DNA from: Omphalotus guepiniiformis
Taxonomy: Eukaryota; Basidiomycota; Agaricomycetes; Agaricales; Omphalotaceae
Direction of reading: 5' to 3'
NCBI GenBank assembly: GCA_028554645.1
Contig: JAQOOI010000064.1
Span: 2,170,001-2,234,000 of the forward strand
Length of the DNA stretch: 64,000 nucleotides
The notes under the pieces are model-generated. The model saw only the letters and a program-made list of their open reading frames with translations. It was not told the DNA's origin and searched no databases. A program made the position numbers and the translations under genes. Shown here piece after piece: positions 47,420 through 57,753 of the stretch; position 1 is the stretch's first letter; every line of letters starts with the position of its first letter.

Positions 47420-49813
47420 CTAGCGCCAGTTATGTTGAAAAGAGAATCCTCCATGAGACCGCCTCTTTTGAGATTTTGCGGCGGTTCCGTCAGTGGCAGT
47501 CCCACTAAAATCCAAGAAAGATCGCCGTCTGGTCGTGGCATCCCAGGCGTTCTCTCTTTTCCTCGGTGCTACCCCTGACCTTGAAAATTTGCCAGTGAGA
47601 TTTCTCCAGGTGGTTTTGACCGACTTTTTTGCCAATGCATCAGTGCAAATATTCTCATATCTACGACGGTGAGCCTGGTTCGTTGTAAGATCTCCATTTT
47701 CAGTTCCAGTCCGACGTCTTCTGTGCTCAGCGGGCCGTTCAGTATCTGCAGTCGCGCGCGAGTTCCCATGATCTGTCGAAGCACCGCCGGTCGACCTGTG
47801 CCGACCTGAACCCCAGAAGGATGTACACTCTGAGTGCCGTTTCGAATCTTGCCCAGTAGACCCGGAGCCCGGCCTCGAGTCCAAGCTGAATAGAAATGTA
47901 TTCTCTATCATTTGCGAGAGGCGTCGAGAAGAATGCCTGAACATCTTCTCTGTCCTCGGACGACCTTCTTGCGGTTGCGGAGCACCCTCATCAACTTCAC
48001 GAGAACTATCGCCAACTTTACCGACCGCCCATCCCCTCTTCCCATACCACTTGCAACATTTCTCCCACTGTGCGCTACAATCTTTGCATGGTGGTCGGCT
48101 ACCGTTCTTGTCGAATGAGGGAAGTACTTCCATCGAACCCGTAACGTCGAACCCAAACCCAAATCCGCATGAGATGCATCGTGGAAGAGGCGGCATCGGA
48201 GTCGGAGGGTCCGGTAGCATTGACGGCCTGAGATTCGTACTGTCCGCAAACGGTGTACGGGGCGTGGGAGGAGTATGAGGCGCAGTGTAAGCAATCGACA
48301 ATCGCCTTGGCCCGACTTTAAGCGGCTCTGGCTTCAAAATCTCTGCTGTGTATTCCATCTCCGGTGTAGGGAATGTCAACATGAGCGCAGGAGGGGATAG
48401 AAGGTTATTATATGCGCGTTTCGCCTCGTGATTTTCTTGAACCCCTAACAGAAATGAAGCATGAGCGCTGAGAAAAGCTAATAAACTAGTGGCGTACTCG
48501 AGCTACTACCACAGCAAGTCGATTTGTGTACAAAAGACGTCTTCTCGCATGGCTTTTGCAGGCTAGGATCAGCATTATCGTCTACTTTGTCCACGACCCC
48601 CTGTATCTGTTTGGAGATTCTTTTCAGCATCATCAGTGGATTATACGTATGTAAAAGCGTACTTGAGCTGCAAGGTCAGGCTCGAAGACAACCTCCGGCT
48701 GCCAGTCTGCATCATCTATATCAGAAGGATTATGATCGTAGCCTTGCGGAGTTGTCGTGCGACCCAAAATGGGAGAATCGCTATAGCATGCCACCAGGAT
48801 GGCATCAACATCTTCGCATAAACTGGAGTCCTCGAGGATGGGAGAAAGCGCGAACATGGGTATTGCATCTGGATAGGCTTGAGAAGACCTATTCGGCATA
48901 CGAGAGGGAATCTTTGCAGGCGATGACAACGCTGTCGAAGGATATGCACCCTCGCCATCCGAGGCATCAAACGAAGAGCATGAAGAACCGGAAGAATCAA
49001 AGTGATTGGACGGCAGTGAGCTACGCTTGAGCGTCTCTAGGAAATCGAATGACCTGACTGAATTAGTTGTCAAAGACTATTACGGATGAATCAATTATGA
49101 CAATGAACGGCTGAAGTTAGCAGGAATCGTCTACGAACATTTTCCGGTCTATCCGAGGCAGCTGCGTGATCAGAAGGAGAATTGTCATAACTAATTCTCT
49201 TGGACCTTCTGAGGCGCCTGAAAGTGTCAAGAGAATCAGGAACGCTGTCCAGCTGTGGAAGATAAACATTCTGTGGTGCGCCCATAGGTTTGGTACACGA
49301 GGCCTGTACACTCCTGGAAGTCTAGGAAGAGTTAAGATCAGGGTTGTTGCGGTACTATGAGGATGAATCGTCGAACCGTAGGCCCTGGATGATCGTAAGA
49401 TCGCGAACGAGTATGTCCCTGTAATGAAGCGGACAACCCTCATAAACCAGGTCAATCCGACAAAGATTTAGCAAAATATACCTTCTTGCGGGCTGGAGTA
49501 ACAGGAGAGGGCGTTTCCTGTGATTATATTCTGTATCAGACAGACATTTCGTCAAGAGATTCATGAGCTTACCATTGATGGAAAGGACACTGGGCGAGGT
49601 TTTCCCGTTTTCGTCGAGTGTATTGTAGGATGTAGTTCAATAGGAGATGAAAATCATAACCTCTTACTTACTATAGAACGTTGACGAGTTCTGGGTGTGT
49701 ATTGAGGAGGAGAACGGTGTGCGGGAGACTCCTTGATACCCAATTGAGCTCTGTGAGCAGGGTGAATGCACAATGACACGTACTAAGAGCGAGGATGTGA
49801 CTGCAGTCAGCAT
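47420..49813 (-). CDS. Unknown Ser/Pro-rich protein with paired CxxC motifs
   Basis: I do not recognise the family. Eight exons (49813-49672, 49589-49573, 49517-49482, 49418-49356, 49303-49135, 49057-48663, 48600-48510, 48444-47420) join in one frame to give 645 aa. The first half is Ser/Pro-rich with RRLRRSKRISYD and an acidic patch. The second half has CISC at about 394 and CKDC at about 424, followed by EKCC. Two CxxC pairs 27 residues apart suggest a small zinc-ribbon-like fold. A basic Arg/Lys-rich tail ends the protein. The 320-codon frame from 48382 could be taken as a separate gene. It extends upstream in frame to an AG at 48445, and the upstream exons splice into it, so I merge them. 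The 5' end may lie further up (a Ser-rich frame reaches 50141). Confidence 0.55.
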
Positions 49814-51022
49814 GCCAAATTCAGATACATGATATTCATGAGAGTGATTCTTCTGATACTAGGATTAGCTCACGAAAGGTTAACGCAGGAAAGAGGAGTA
49901 CCGGAACATCATATGGACAGCTACAAGAACAGCAGCATGTCGAATTCCTGCTTGACCGACGCGATAAATGACACTGATTATGCGAAGAGGAGGGCGAAGC
50001 TTTGCTCAGGCTTCTTCCAGAGGCCACGGTCTGTAGGGATCTTCGATCTTGCTGGGGTGTACGTTGTCCTTGAAACCCAATACTGTGACCGAAACCGGCA
50101 ACAGAGCTCGTAGAGACATTAAAATTGGGGTCTAACAACAACGCGATCGTTCAGCTCATTCTGAAAAAGGCTCATGAAACGAAAAACGCACAAGACGCGT
50201 TTGGATCGTAGCTGTTTCTTCGAAGCGAAAGTCCAGTGTAATAGATTGGATCTGGCTGTGAGGGCGTTACTTTGAAGGACTAGAACAGGTTAAAACGATC
50301 AAGATATACCATATTGTTGAGAACGAAAAGCCAAATACGAACAGGTTTCGGCAAAACTATGGTACATATGGACTGGATCGTAGAGTGGAACATGGTACAA
50401 GGTGGGCGTCGCGGAAAGAGGAGGGGGTGGGACGCGTCAAAGCGCGTTCAACTTGAACGTTCAACAGTCTGGGGAGACAGGAGACAGAGACACGTGCCGA
50501 GGCGGGACCAGATCGGGACTAGCTACAGCAGAAGCAATTTTGTACGTCAAATGAGACATTCCATGCTTGAACGTTACTCCAAAGAGTGCTCTTGAATACT
50601 AGAGGTTCTGGAATCAATATACGGTTGATATACGACATCGAATCTAGTCTGTGTCACGCACTGACCACCGCCAGTAATTGAAGAAAGTCTCTAGATCTCG
50701 GCCTGTGCAATTTAGTCGTTATTATGGACAATCTGGGAGTTGAGTGGCAAAGACCTGCCAGTGCGGGAATCCTGTGCACGTGATCCACTCGGGCCGTACA
50801 GTAGTCAAAGCTGGCCGTAGCGATTTAAAATTCAACAAGTCTTCGACAAGACACAGATACATTACAACAGTAAGTACATCTAACTTTTACATGCGAATAT
50901 AGAGCATAGAATGTTAGTCTGAACTTCTTTGTTAGAAAAGGGAGTAATGGACATAGGCATATGTGGCATGTTTCGTGCATAGAGGTGAAAGGGACATAAA
51001 TGTTGGGAGTCTCGAATGCCCA
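49814..51022. other. Intergenic, possible 5' exon of the unknown gene
   Basis: A minus-strand Ser/Cys-rich frame (49836-50141) may be a further 5' exon of the gene at 47420-49813, but I found no clear ATG plus donor combination. The rest, including the Arg-rich plus frame at 50314-50595, shows no motif. Confidence 0.35.
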
Positions 51023-51864
51023 TCACGCTAAGGAGCTGGTGGCAGTGGAGATTTGCATGTCAGAGCTTGTCTCCGGAGTCGACTTAAAATCTAGAATCAA
51101 TGTGTCCTCGCGCTTCAGTGACCTACGTACAATAGTGAGCTAAGTACTAGAGTTCTTATTTCTTTAAAAATATTCTTACCTGTGTTTTCGAATCTTGCTA
51201 GGATCCCGATGTTCTAAGAATCGTTTCACAGAGTGAATGGATAGTTTCGAGATGCGTAGTCAGTGCTTTTACCTTGTGCAATAAGCTGCATTTCAGGCAA
51301 GTCGCTTGCGTTTAATGAAATCTGAGAATGAAAAAATTAGATCAGGAAGTCGCAGAGATCACACTTCACGACATACAATAACTCGTCTTCCGCAAAGCAA
51401 TTGTGCATTTAACTCTAATGCTTTCTTGATGCTGGCTAGCTTATGAAATCGCACAGTAGTGTAGTATGTGCTTTCATTTAGAAGTTCGGGGGCATCCACT
51501 TTAGGGTCGAGTGCCACCGCTGAGCCTCTGCTACAGCGAATAGTGATGGGAAGTGATTTTCCGCATGGCTTAAGAAAGGCGTCCAGTATTTGTGGCGTGA
51601 CGATCGGACTGAGCTATATTTTGACTTGACATCAGCACTGAATACTGACAGAGACAAATAAAAGGACTTGCATTTCCGACGAAGATACTGGGCACGTTGA
51701 GTACTGACCGCGTAGCATCCTGCGCTTTCTGCAATGTCGGAGCTGCTTTGCGTTTTCCGGCAGGTGAGCTTTCGGGAGATTTCTAAATTGTATTTTGTGA
51801 GTGTCCCGATACTATGTCAACTGCCACTACTCACGGCTAGGACGAGGGAAGTGAAATAACGCAT
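51023..51864 (-). CDS. Small RRM-domain RNA-binding protein
   Basis: This gene consists only of short exons: 51864-51835, 51782-51672, 51613-51365, 51321-51273, 51213-51180, 51122-51023. They give 190 aa with all phases closed. One RRM spans about 40-130. The RNP2 motif is IFVGNL (43-48) and the RNP1-like strand is TTVRFHKL (99-106), followed by KKALELNAQLLCGRRVIV, a typical last helix and strand of an RRM. The N-terminus is Lys/Pro-rich and the C-terminus is basic, then acidic. The intron inside RNP2 (51614-51671) must be GC-AG (donor GCAAGT) to give IFVGNLSP. The intron at 51322-51364 is short (43 bp). Likely roles are in RNA processing or ribosome biogenesis, but the exact family is unknown. 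Confidence 0.75.
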
Positions 51865-52154
51865 GTTGTCCAGTAGCTGAGGTCGCGGAGAATGGATAGC
51901 CTTCGAGTGTTCGAGTGATACCTCGTCTTGCGTATCTTATATATCTCTGCGACTTATTGCTCATGTAAAGCTTTGGCCTATTCGCTCTGGTCCAAGCACA
52001 ACTGCTTTGACCATTAATAATTTACAACAGCGTCGGCACTGTATTGTAATATTCAAATCGTCAGAGGCCGTATTGGTGCCGACGCAAATTAGACGGTGAG
52101 TATAACTCCTTGGAAGCTAAAAGCTTTCATCCGCAACGATATAGTGATTTGAAG
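51865..52154. other. Spacer upstream of the RRM gene
   Basis: This is probably the RRM gene promoter. It also contains an open stretch ending at a GTGAGT donor at 52096 that may pair with the candidate exon at 52155. Confidence 0.3.
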
Positions 52155-52273
52155 TCGAATTCATCGATGACCATGAATACTGGGAGAAGGAGAGGAGCAA
52201 GCCAAAGCCTTTCGTGCACTTCCAAAACCCTACTTGGGCTGTGCGAGACGCGCCGCCGGCCGACAGTAACTAG
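52155..52273 (+). other. Candidate terminal exon of an unknown gene
   Basis: An open frame reads VEFIDDHEYWEKER, then KPKPFVHFQNPTWAV, and stops at 52271-52273. A consensus donor at 52096 and an AG at 52153-52154 bound a 59-bp intron. Joining them extends the frame upstream (RPYWCRRKLD). The composition is protein-like, but no start codon was found and the family is not recognised. It could be a gene remnant. Confidence 0.3.
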
Positions 52274-53228
52274 GAGTGCTTGGACCTTGGCATCCCGCTT
52301 AGACCGCCATGACAATTGAGCCAGAACCACGGAAAACAAGGTGTAGTCCCCTACTTATTAGGTTAGTGCGTTCAATTGTGTAGAATTGGATACCGATACA
52401 TTTATCTGCAGGCTGCAGCGAAAGGCAGTGAATTGTTCAAAGACAAGAGTATGTAGCACGAACGCCGCGCGGGTGTGTGACAAATACAACACTCTTGCCG
52501 ATGATGCCGTGAATTGCCGGTAAGTCCTTCCTTCCTTCCTTCCACCATTCCAATTTCCGACGCGTTCACTTGTTTATTGATTTGAGACCGTAGATACATA
52601 GCTTATACGATGCGCATACCTTCACACACGAGGCGCTAAATTGATCATGGCTTTTCCACTGACAATCACAATATTCACAATTAAATGACTGTAGGTTGCA
52701 GGAGATCATTTGGGCCCGGGTTTCCCTTTCATCGCTTCCTGGCCACTTCCCTCGAAACTGCTCTGCGGTCAGCACCGGCGCGCTGCAGCCCTAGGGACCT
52801 GTGTCTTGTTGACTGATTATCTCTGCTCAATTTCCTCCCCATTCCATAAGCGCTTTCAAGGCCTCCGAGATAGTGCACCCTCGCGCTGCAGGATCTGGGC
52901 CAGATCAACACGCGTTGATGAAGCGCTCGTTGATGAAAGTAGAATTCAGGGAGGCTCTGCAACGTGTTCACGCAAGATGCCGTTCTTGCTATGTTTCTCT
53001 CCACACGTGACCGCGTCTGGTGTATGGGAGTGAACGTATCTCCCTTTCATCTAGGAGCCTCATGGTCGTCCTTCAAGGTTTTGGATAGGTGGGCCCTGTA
53101 CTCCAGCACAGTGAATGAAGCAAGGTCTTCCAGAGTGGAAGGCGTTATAAAGACGGGGATGCTTCACAATCGTCTTCCACCTACTTGTGTTCTCAATCCG
53201 AACCGTGTTCTCAGCGCGTCAAAACTAA
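52274..53228. other. Spacer upstream of the HMG-box gene
   Basis: A CCTT microsatellite lies at 52526-52543. Frames at 52710-53033 (plus) and 52566-52775 (minus) have no motif. No TATA box stands out near 53229. Confidence 0.4.
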
Positions 53229-54669
53229 ATGTCTTCGAGCAAAACGATGGATACTTCCCGTGAGTTTTATTCGACAAATTGATCGTAATATCGAGTAACC
53301 TTTCTTCTTGTCTCAGGTACAAATTCACCTCCTACAATTGTTCCTCCGACTGCATTGTCTTCAAACCCCTCTTCTCCGTATTATACGCCTATAGCATTGC
53401 CCACTGTTCGCTTGTCCAAGTTTGCCCGCGATAACAGCGCGTTACGCTCACACGTCGATTTGCAAACGCTCCCGATTCAACGCGCTCAATCAGCTCCCCC
53501 TCCGCGCACATCACCCTTGCCTCAACTTCCTGCTTTCGATGAGCCTAGACCCCATATCCCTCGTCCACCTAATGCCTTCATGCTGTATCGTTCTGACTTT
53601 CTGAAAAATCGGGTCGTCCCTCAATTCGCTGAAAAACGTCAGCAACAACTGAGTCGCGTCGTCGGTGAATGTTGGAATCTGCTATCTGCCACCGAGAAGA
53701 AGTATTGGCATGACCAGGCAGCTGAGCGGCTGAGAGAACATCAACAGAAATACCCTGATTACAAATTTACTCCTGCTCCTCGAGGATCGTCACGAAAGAA
53801 CAAAGGGAAAGCCGACGAGGAATCCGTGGCCGCAGATAATGAAAGAATTCGTACTCTCAGAGAAACCTTTACTGATTTGCGCGGTCCTGCTGTGGCTCCA
53901 GCTCGCCGCAGAAAAGGCAAGCAACGACTTCACGTTTTGGAGAAGAATGAGGATGCCGAAGAATCCGATTCGTCAATGAAGACTGTCATGAACGCTGCCA
54001 GGATTCCCTTACCCCCCTCCATCACGCCCTCTCCTATGCCATCGCCATCTGTGTCCGCTCGTAATGTGGAGCCCGTTCTTCCTCCCCTCTTCCCTGAGCC
54101 CTCATACCCGCATATGTCTGGCGTACAGCAAATTTATAGCGCAGGACCTAGCTCTAAGCCCCTGCTTACTTCCGGCCATCCCTTTCCTCAGATCTCGTCT
54201 CCTGTTCTAGCCAGCTCTTCTTCCGCGCCCTCGTCCAACTGCGAACTCGCTCGACAGATGCGCGAGCTTGATGCTGTATGTGCTTAGTCTCTATGAGACC
54301 TTGATTAGTCCCTGACAAACCTTTCTTTCATATCAGACTATGGCCCCTGCAGCCAACAGCTATCCTTCTCCTGCTATTTCCTCCTCTGCTGGGCCCAGGG
54401 ACCTATGGTATATGCCCTCCGACTCCTTTGAGGTTCCTGGACAGGATCAACTGAATGCTCTTTCACGTTACGCTTTGAATGACGGCAAGGATGTGTCTGC
54501 AAGAGGCCCACCGTTTGGTGTTCCCGACCAAGCGTTTCTCTCTTCAATATTCCAGTCCAGCAACTCTTTTGAACTATCTTCGTTCGATTTTCCATTCAAT
54601 TTGGGCGCGGAACATATGAACGCAAGTGAGTGGAGTTTTGCTAGTGACATGAGTTCCTCTTCGGCGTAG
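53229..54669 (+). CDS. HMG-box transcription factor
   Basis: This is a sequence-specific HMG-box (MATA_HMG-like) regulator. Exons 53229-53259, 53317-54275 and 54337-54669 give 440 aa. The HMG box lies at about 92-160: HIPRPPNAFMLYRSDF, then QLSRVVGECWNLLSATEKKYW, ending HQQKYPDYKF. A basic stretch (RGSSRKNKGK, then ARRRKGKQR) follows and may act as a nuclear signal. The remainder is Pro/Ser-rich and probably an activation region. The ATG at 53229 is reached through a 57-bp intron; the longest unspliced frame would start at a TTG. Similar basidiomycete HMG factors act in pheromone response or development. No pheromone or receptor gene is nearby, so it is not placed in a mating locus. Confidence 0.88.
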
Positions 54670-54979
54670 GCGTAGGTGGTGTATCACCTAAATCGAATGT
54701 AGTTTGGGCTATCGATCTATAGTATCAAATGTATCATATACGCTTTGGCGCTGGTATTCATGTAGGCTGTATCATAGAAATCAACGTATCCAATGTATCC
54801 ATAATGATTGTACCTAAAGCAATTCTCCTCGACTGTGATAATCAAACAAGCCTTCAACCAACCGATGAGGTACGCAGCAAGTTGGTAGAATCGTTGATCA
54901 GGCCGCCCACACATAGATAACACAAAAGATCCAATACCGGAAAGGGAGAATACAGAATGCATAGGACAAATGGGTATAC
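54670..54979. other. Convergent spacer
   Basis: The 310 bp between the HMG-box stop and the aldehyde dehydrogenase stop is AT-rich. No gene was seen. Confidence 0.45.
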
Positions 54980-57471
54980 CTATTTCTTGGTTGCTTGTAC
55001 TAAACGTATTAGACCTTGTATCCGTTCTCGCCACCCATCGCCGTACAAGAAGCGTATCAGCCCATTGGTGAATTCGCTGGAACGATTGAATAAGCATAAG
55101 CAGACGAATCTCGTTGAGGCTCGGTAAGACTTACAGGCTATGCGCCAATGAACGAATCGGATAGTCGAGCACTTTCGGTATACTTGTACTTGCGAGTGCA
55201 GGCCACCAGTCATAGACGACAACTTTTGGGTTTGTGAGCCCACGTAAACCTTCAGGTCCTCCTTCAGGTCATCCGAGAACATCAGCAATGGAAAAGCTCA
55301 AAAGAAATATCTTATTTACCAAAACGGCCGTAACCACTAGCTTTGAAACCACCAAAGGGCAGATCTTGGCTGTTGAAAAGTAAGAAACACATAAGAGAGA
55401 ACTTTTACAGGACCTACTTCAACTGTTCGGTGTTTAGCATGCTTCAGCAGGACAAACAGTCTTCACTTACGTAGAATACGGCGAAATCATTAATGGAGAT
55501 CATTCCACACTCAAGCTTTTTCGCTACCTCAATACACTGTGCTTGATCAGGACCAAAGACGCTAGCTCCAAGTCCATAGCGTGTGCCATTCGCCAACTCG
55601 ATAGCCTCGTCAACATCTTCATACCCCATAACAAGCGCAATGGGAGCAAAGACTAGATGTAGACAAACGTCAACTTTTCGTCACAAATACACCAGTCAGC
55701 AACCACATACGTTCTTGTTTAGCAATTTCAGCTGAATTGTTGGTCAGTCCAACAAGAGTCGGCTTAAAGTAATATCCTTGATCATGGTAAACGTGAGTAT
55801 AGCGATCGCCATTGTATATTATCGCGCCGTCGTCTTCAGCTGCTCGGATTAGATGTTCAAGCCCGTCAAAGCGTCTATTATCAATCATTGCACCAACATC
55901 CACGGGTGAAAGATACCCTTGATCCGAAGGCATCATCACTGATCCGCAACGAAGTTTTTCGATTCGTTGTTGCAGCAATTCGCAGAGTTTGTCGTATTGT
56001 TCGGTGTGAACGATTAGGCGCTCAATCCCGATACAGTTCTGTCCAGCATTTTGGCTGAACAAAGAAAAGGTGAGCACGGCGTTTAATTGATAGAAGGAAA
56101 CACATACAAAATACCCCGCATCCAAATACTGATCCACTTCTCTAGATCTGTGTCAGGCAAGATAACTGCAGGATCCTTGCCACCGAGTTCCAGAGTGACA
56201 GGGGTGAGATGTTCCGTAGCAGCAATCGCAATCTAGAATACAATGAATGCGTATTGGCTCCTCCAAAGCTAGAACACACGAATCTTGCGACCAACGGTTT
56301 CAGAACCAATGAAGGTGATATGTTTTATGAGCGGAGATTTCGTTAAAGCATCGGCTTGTTCAGGCCAACAGCAAACCAACTGCACGAGCTCAAGTTGAGA
56401 AGCAGAGCACCACATGAGCTGGCCGACGAACCTGCACGAGCTCAGGATCATGACCACAAGCTTCCAAACAGCTCTTGATGATATCTACGAACCACTCCGA
56501 TGACCATATTACATTCTCCGAGCATTTGAGCACAACACCGTTACCAGCGAAGATGGACGCAAGGATGGGTGACCAGGCATTATGTAGGGCTGGTGATATA
56601 TGAATGATGCTAAGTAGGTATCTCTCAAGTCTGAAGCACACCACTTACGATAATTCCAAGAGACGATTGCTGCGACAACACCAAGAGGATCATAATGAAC
56701 TTCTGATGTTTTGTAACAAAGGATTAGGTTAGAGGCTCTGGAATCCGGTCTGAGAACCCGCTCTCCGTGATTAATCAACCACTCCATTTTTGAGCAGGTA
56801 ACAAGTATTTCTCCCAACGCCGCGTCAATGACTATTTTGCTCCAGCGGTATCAGTTATAACAAAAGTTCTCATACCAAGAAGCTACTCACGCGTCTTTCC
56901 GGTGTCTCTACAAGCTACCCGGGCACAAGCCTCTTGGTTGTCCACAAGCCATTTCAACAAGCTCCTGACAACCCTTCGCCGCTGTATAAAAGTTGTGCTC
57001 CGCCATTTTTTCTGTGCTTCAACCGCTTTCCTAATCTTTTGTCCGATTTCTGCTTCCGTATCGGCCAGAGCCGTCACCAGGTGAAGCCCATTGCTCGGGT
57101 CAAAGCTTGTGATATAACGTCTATTAGGTTCAGCAGCTGGTAGCAAGTTTGGGTCATCCAGATGTGATTCTAACGTCGGCTCGTTGATTATGAGTCCTTC
57201 CCACTTCGGGTCAGCTTCCTGCAAAATGCATCCCAACTAAGCTAAGACCACAAGGATTTTGACACGTCTCACTCACTTTCGGCACCTTGAAGTAGAATGG
57301 CACAGCACTATTTCTTGCTCTTTTCTCTCGTTGAACCACAAGCCAGATTCCGAGTGCAATGAATACCGAGAGCGCATAAAAAACATCGATGCCTTCATCT
57401 TCCCTGTGGTCGTCCGACCAAAGATTCAGAGATATGAGGGGGTGAAAGATAAAATAGAGAAGTTTGTTCAT
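54980..57471 (-). CDS. MSC7: Membrane aldehyde dehydrogenase, MSC7-like
   Basis: This NAD(P)-dependent aldehyde dehydrogenase has an N-terminal membrane anchor. Exons: 57471-57277, 57218-56891, 56831-56649, 56589-56432, 56379-56278, 56232-56108, 56054-55711, 55652-55471, 55422-55418, 55369-55320, 55261-55135, 55076-54980. They give 631 aa. The order is: hydrophobic helix near residues 30-50 (VFYALSVFIALGIWLVV), cofactor and substrate core (VSWNYPLHNAWSP, HITFIGSETVGRKI), the catalytic Glu in TLELGGKDPA, the catalytic Cys in NAGQNCIG, and the C-terminal FGGFKASGYGRFGGPEGLRG. A 5-nt micro-exon (55422-55418) between two 48-bp introns completes YLNQDLPFGG. One intron (56380-56431) is flanked by a 13-nt direct repeat. 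The ATG at 57471 is the first in frame, ahead of the anchor. The yeast counterpart is Msc7; the substrate is unknown. Confidence 0.92.
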
Positions 57472-57753
57472 TACAGCAATGAACGTTATCGTCGTGAGCT
57501 TCGTCCAGCTGTTGTCGTACGACTCAATAATTGTCAAGTTTTCAACATTCAACACGCGACTTTAGAACACGGTAGCTCACGTGATGGCTGAAGATGGGCG
57601 CTTACTACTATTATCACCACTAATCGTATATTAAAAATAAAGCTACGTGTCTAACCAAGAGCATGCAAGTGATACTAATAAATGCTACATCAATGAATGT
57701 GTGTGAGAGATAAATAGTAATGCCAGGTGAACGATGGGGGTCATTATTATCGT

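Noticed and set aside
47420..48382. Stand-alone 320-aa gene starting at 48382
   Set aside because: The frame stays open upstream to an acceptor at 48445, and the exons upstream splice into it in phase. I treat it as the last exon of a larger gene.
53229..54669. HMG-box gene as a mating-type gene
   Set aside because: No pheromone, receptor or homeodomain gene is nearby, and HMG-box factors are numerous in basidiomycetes.
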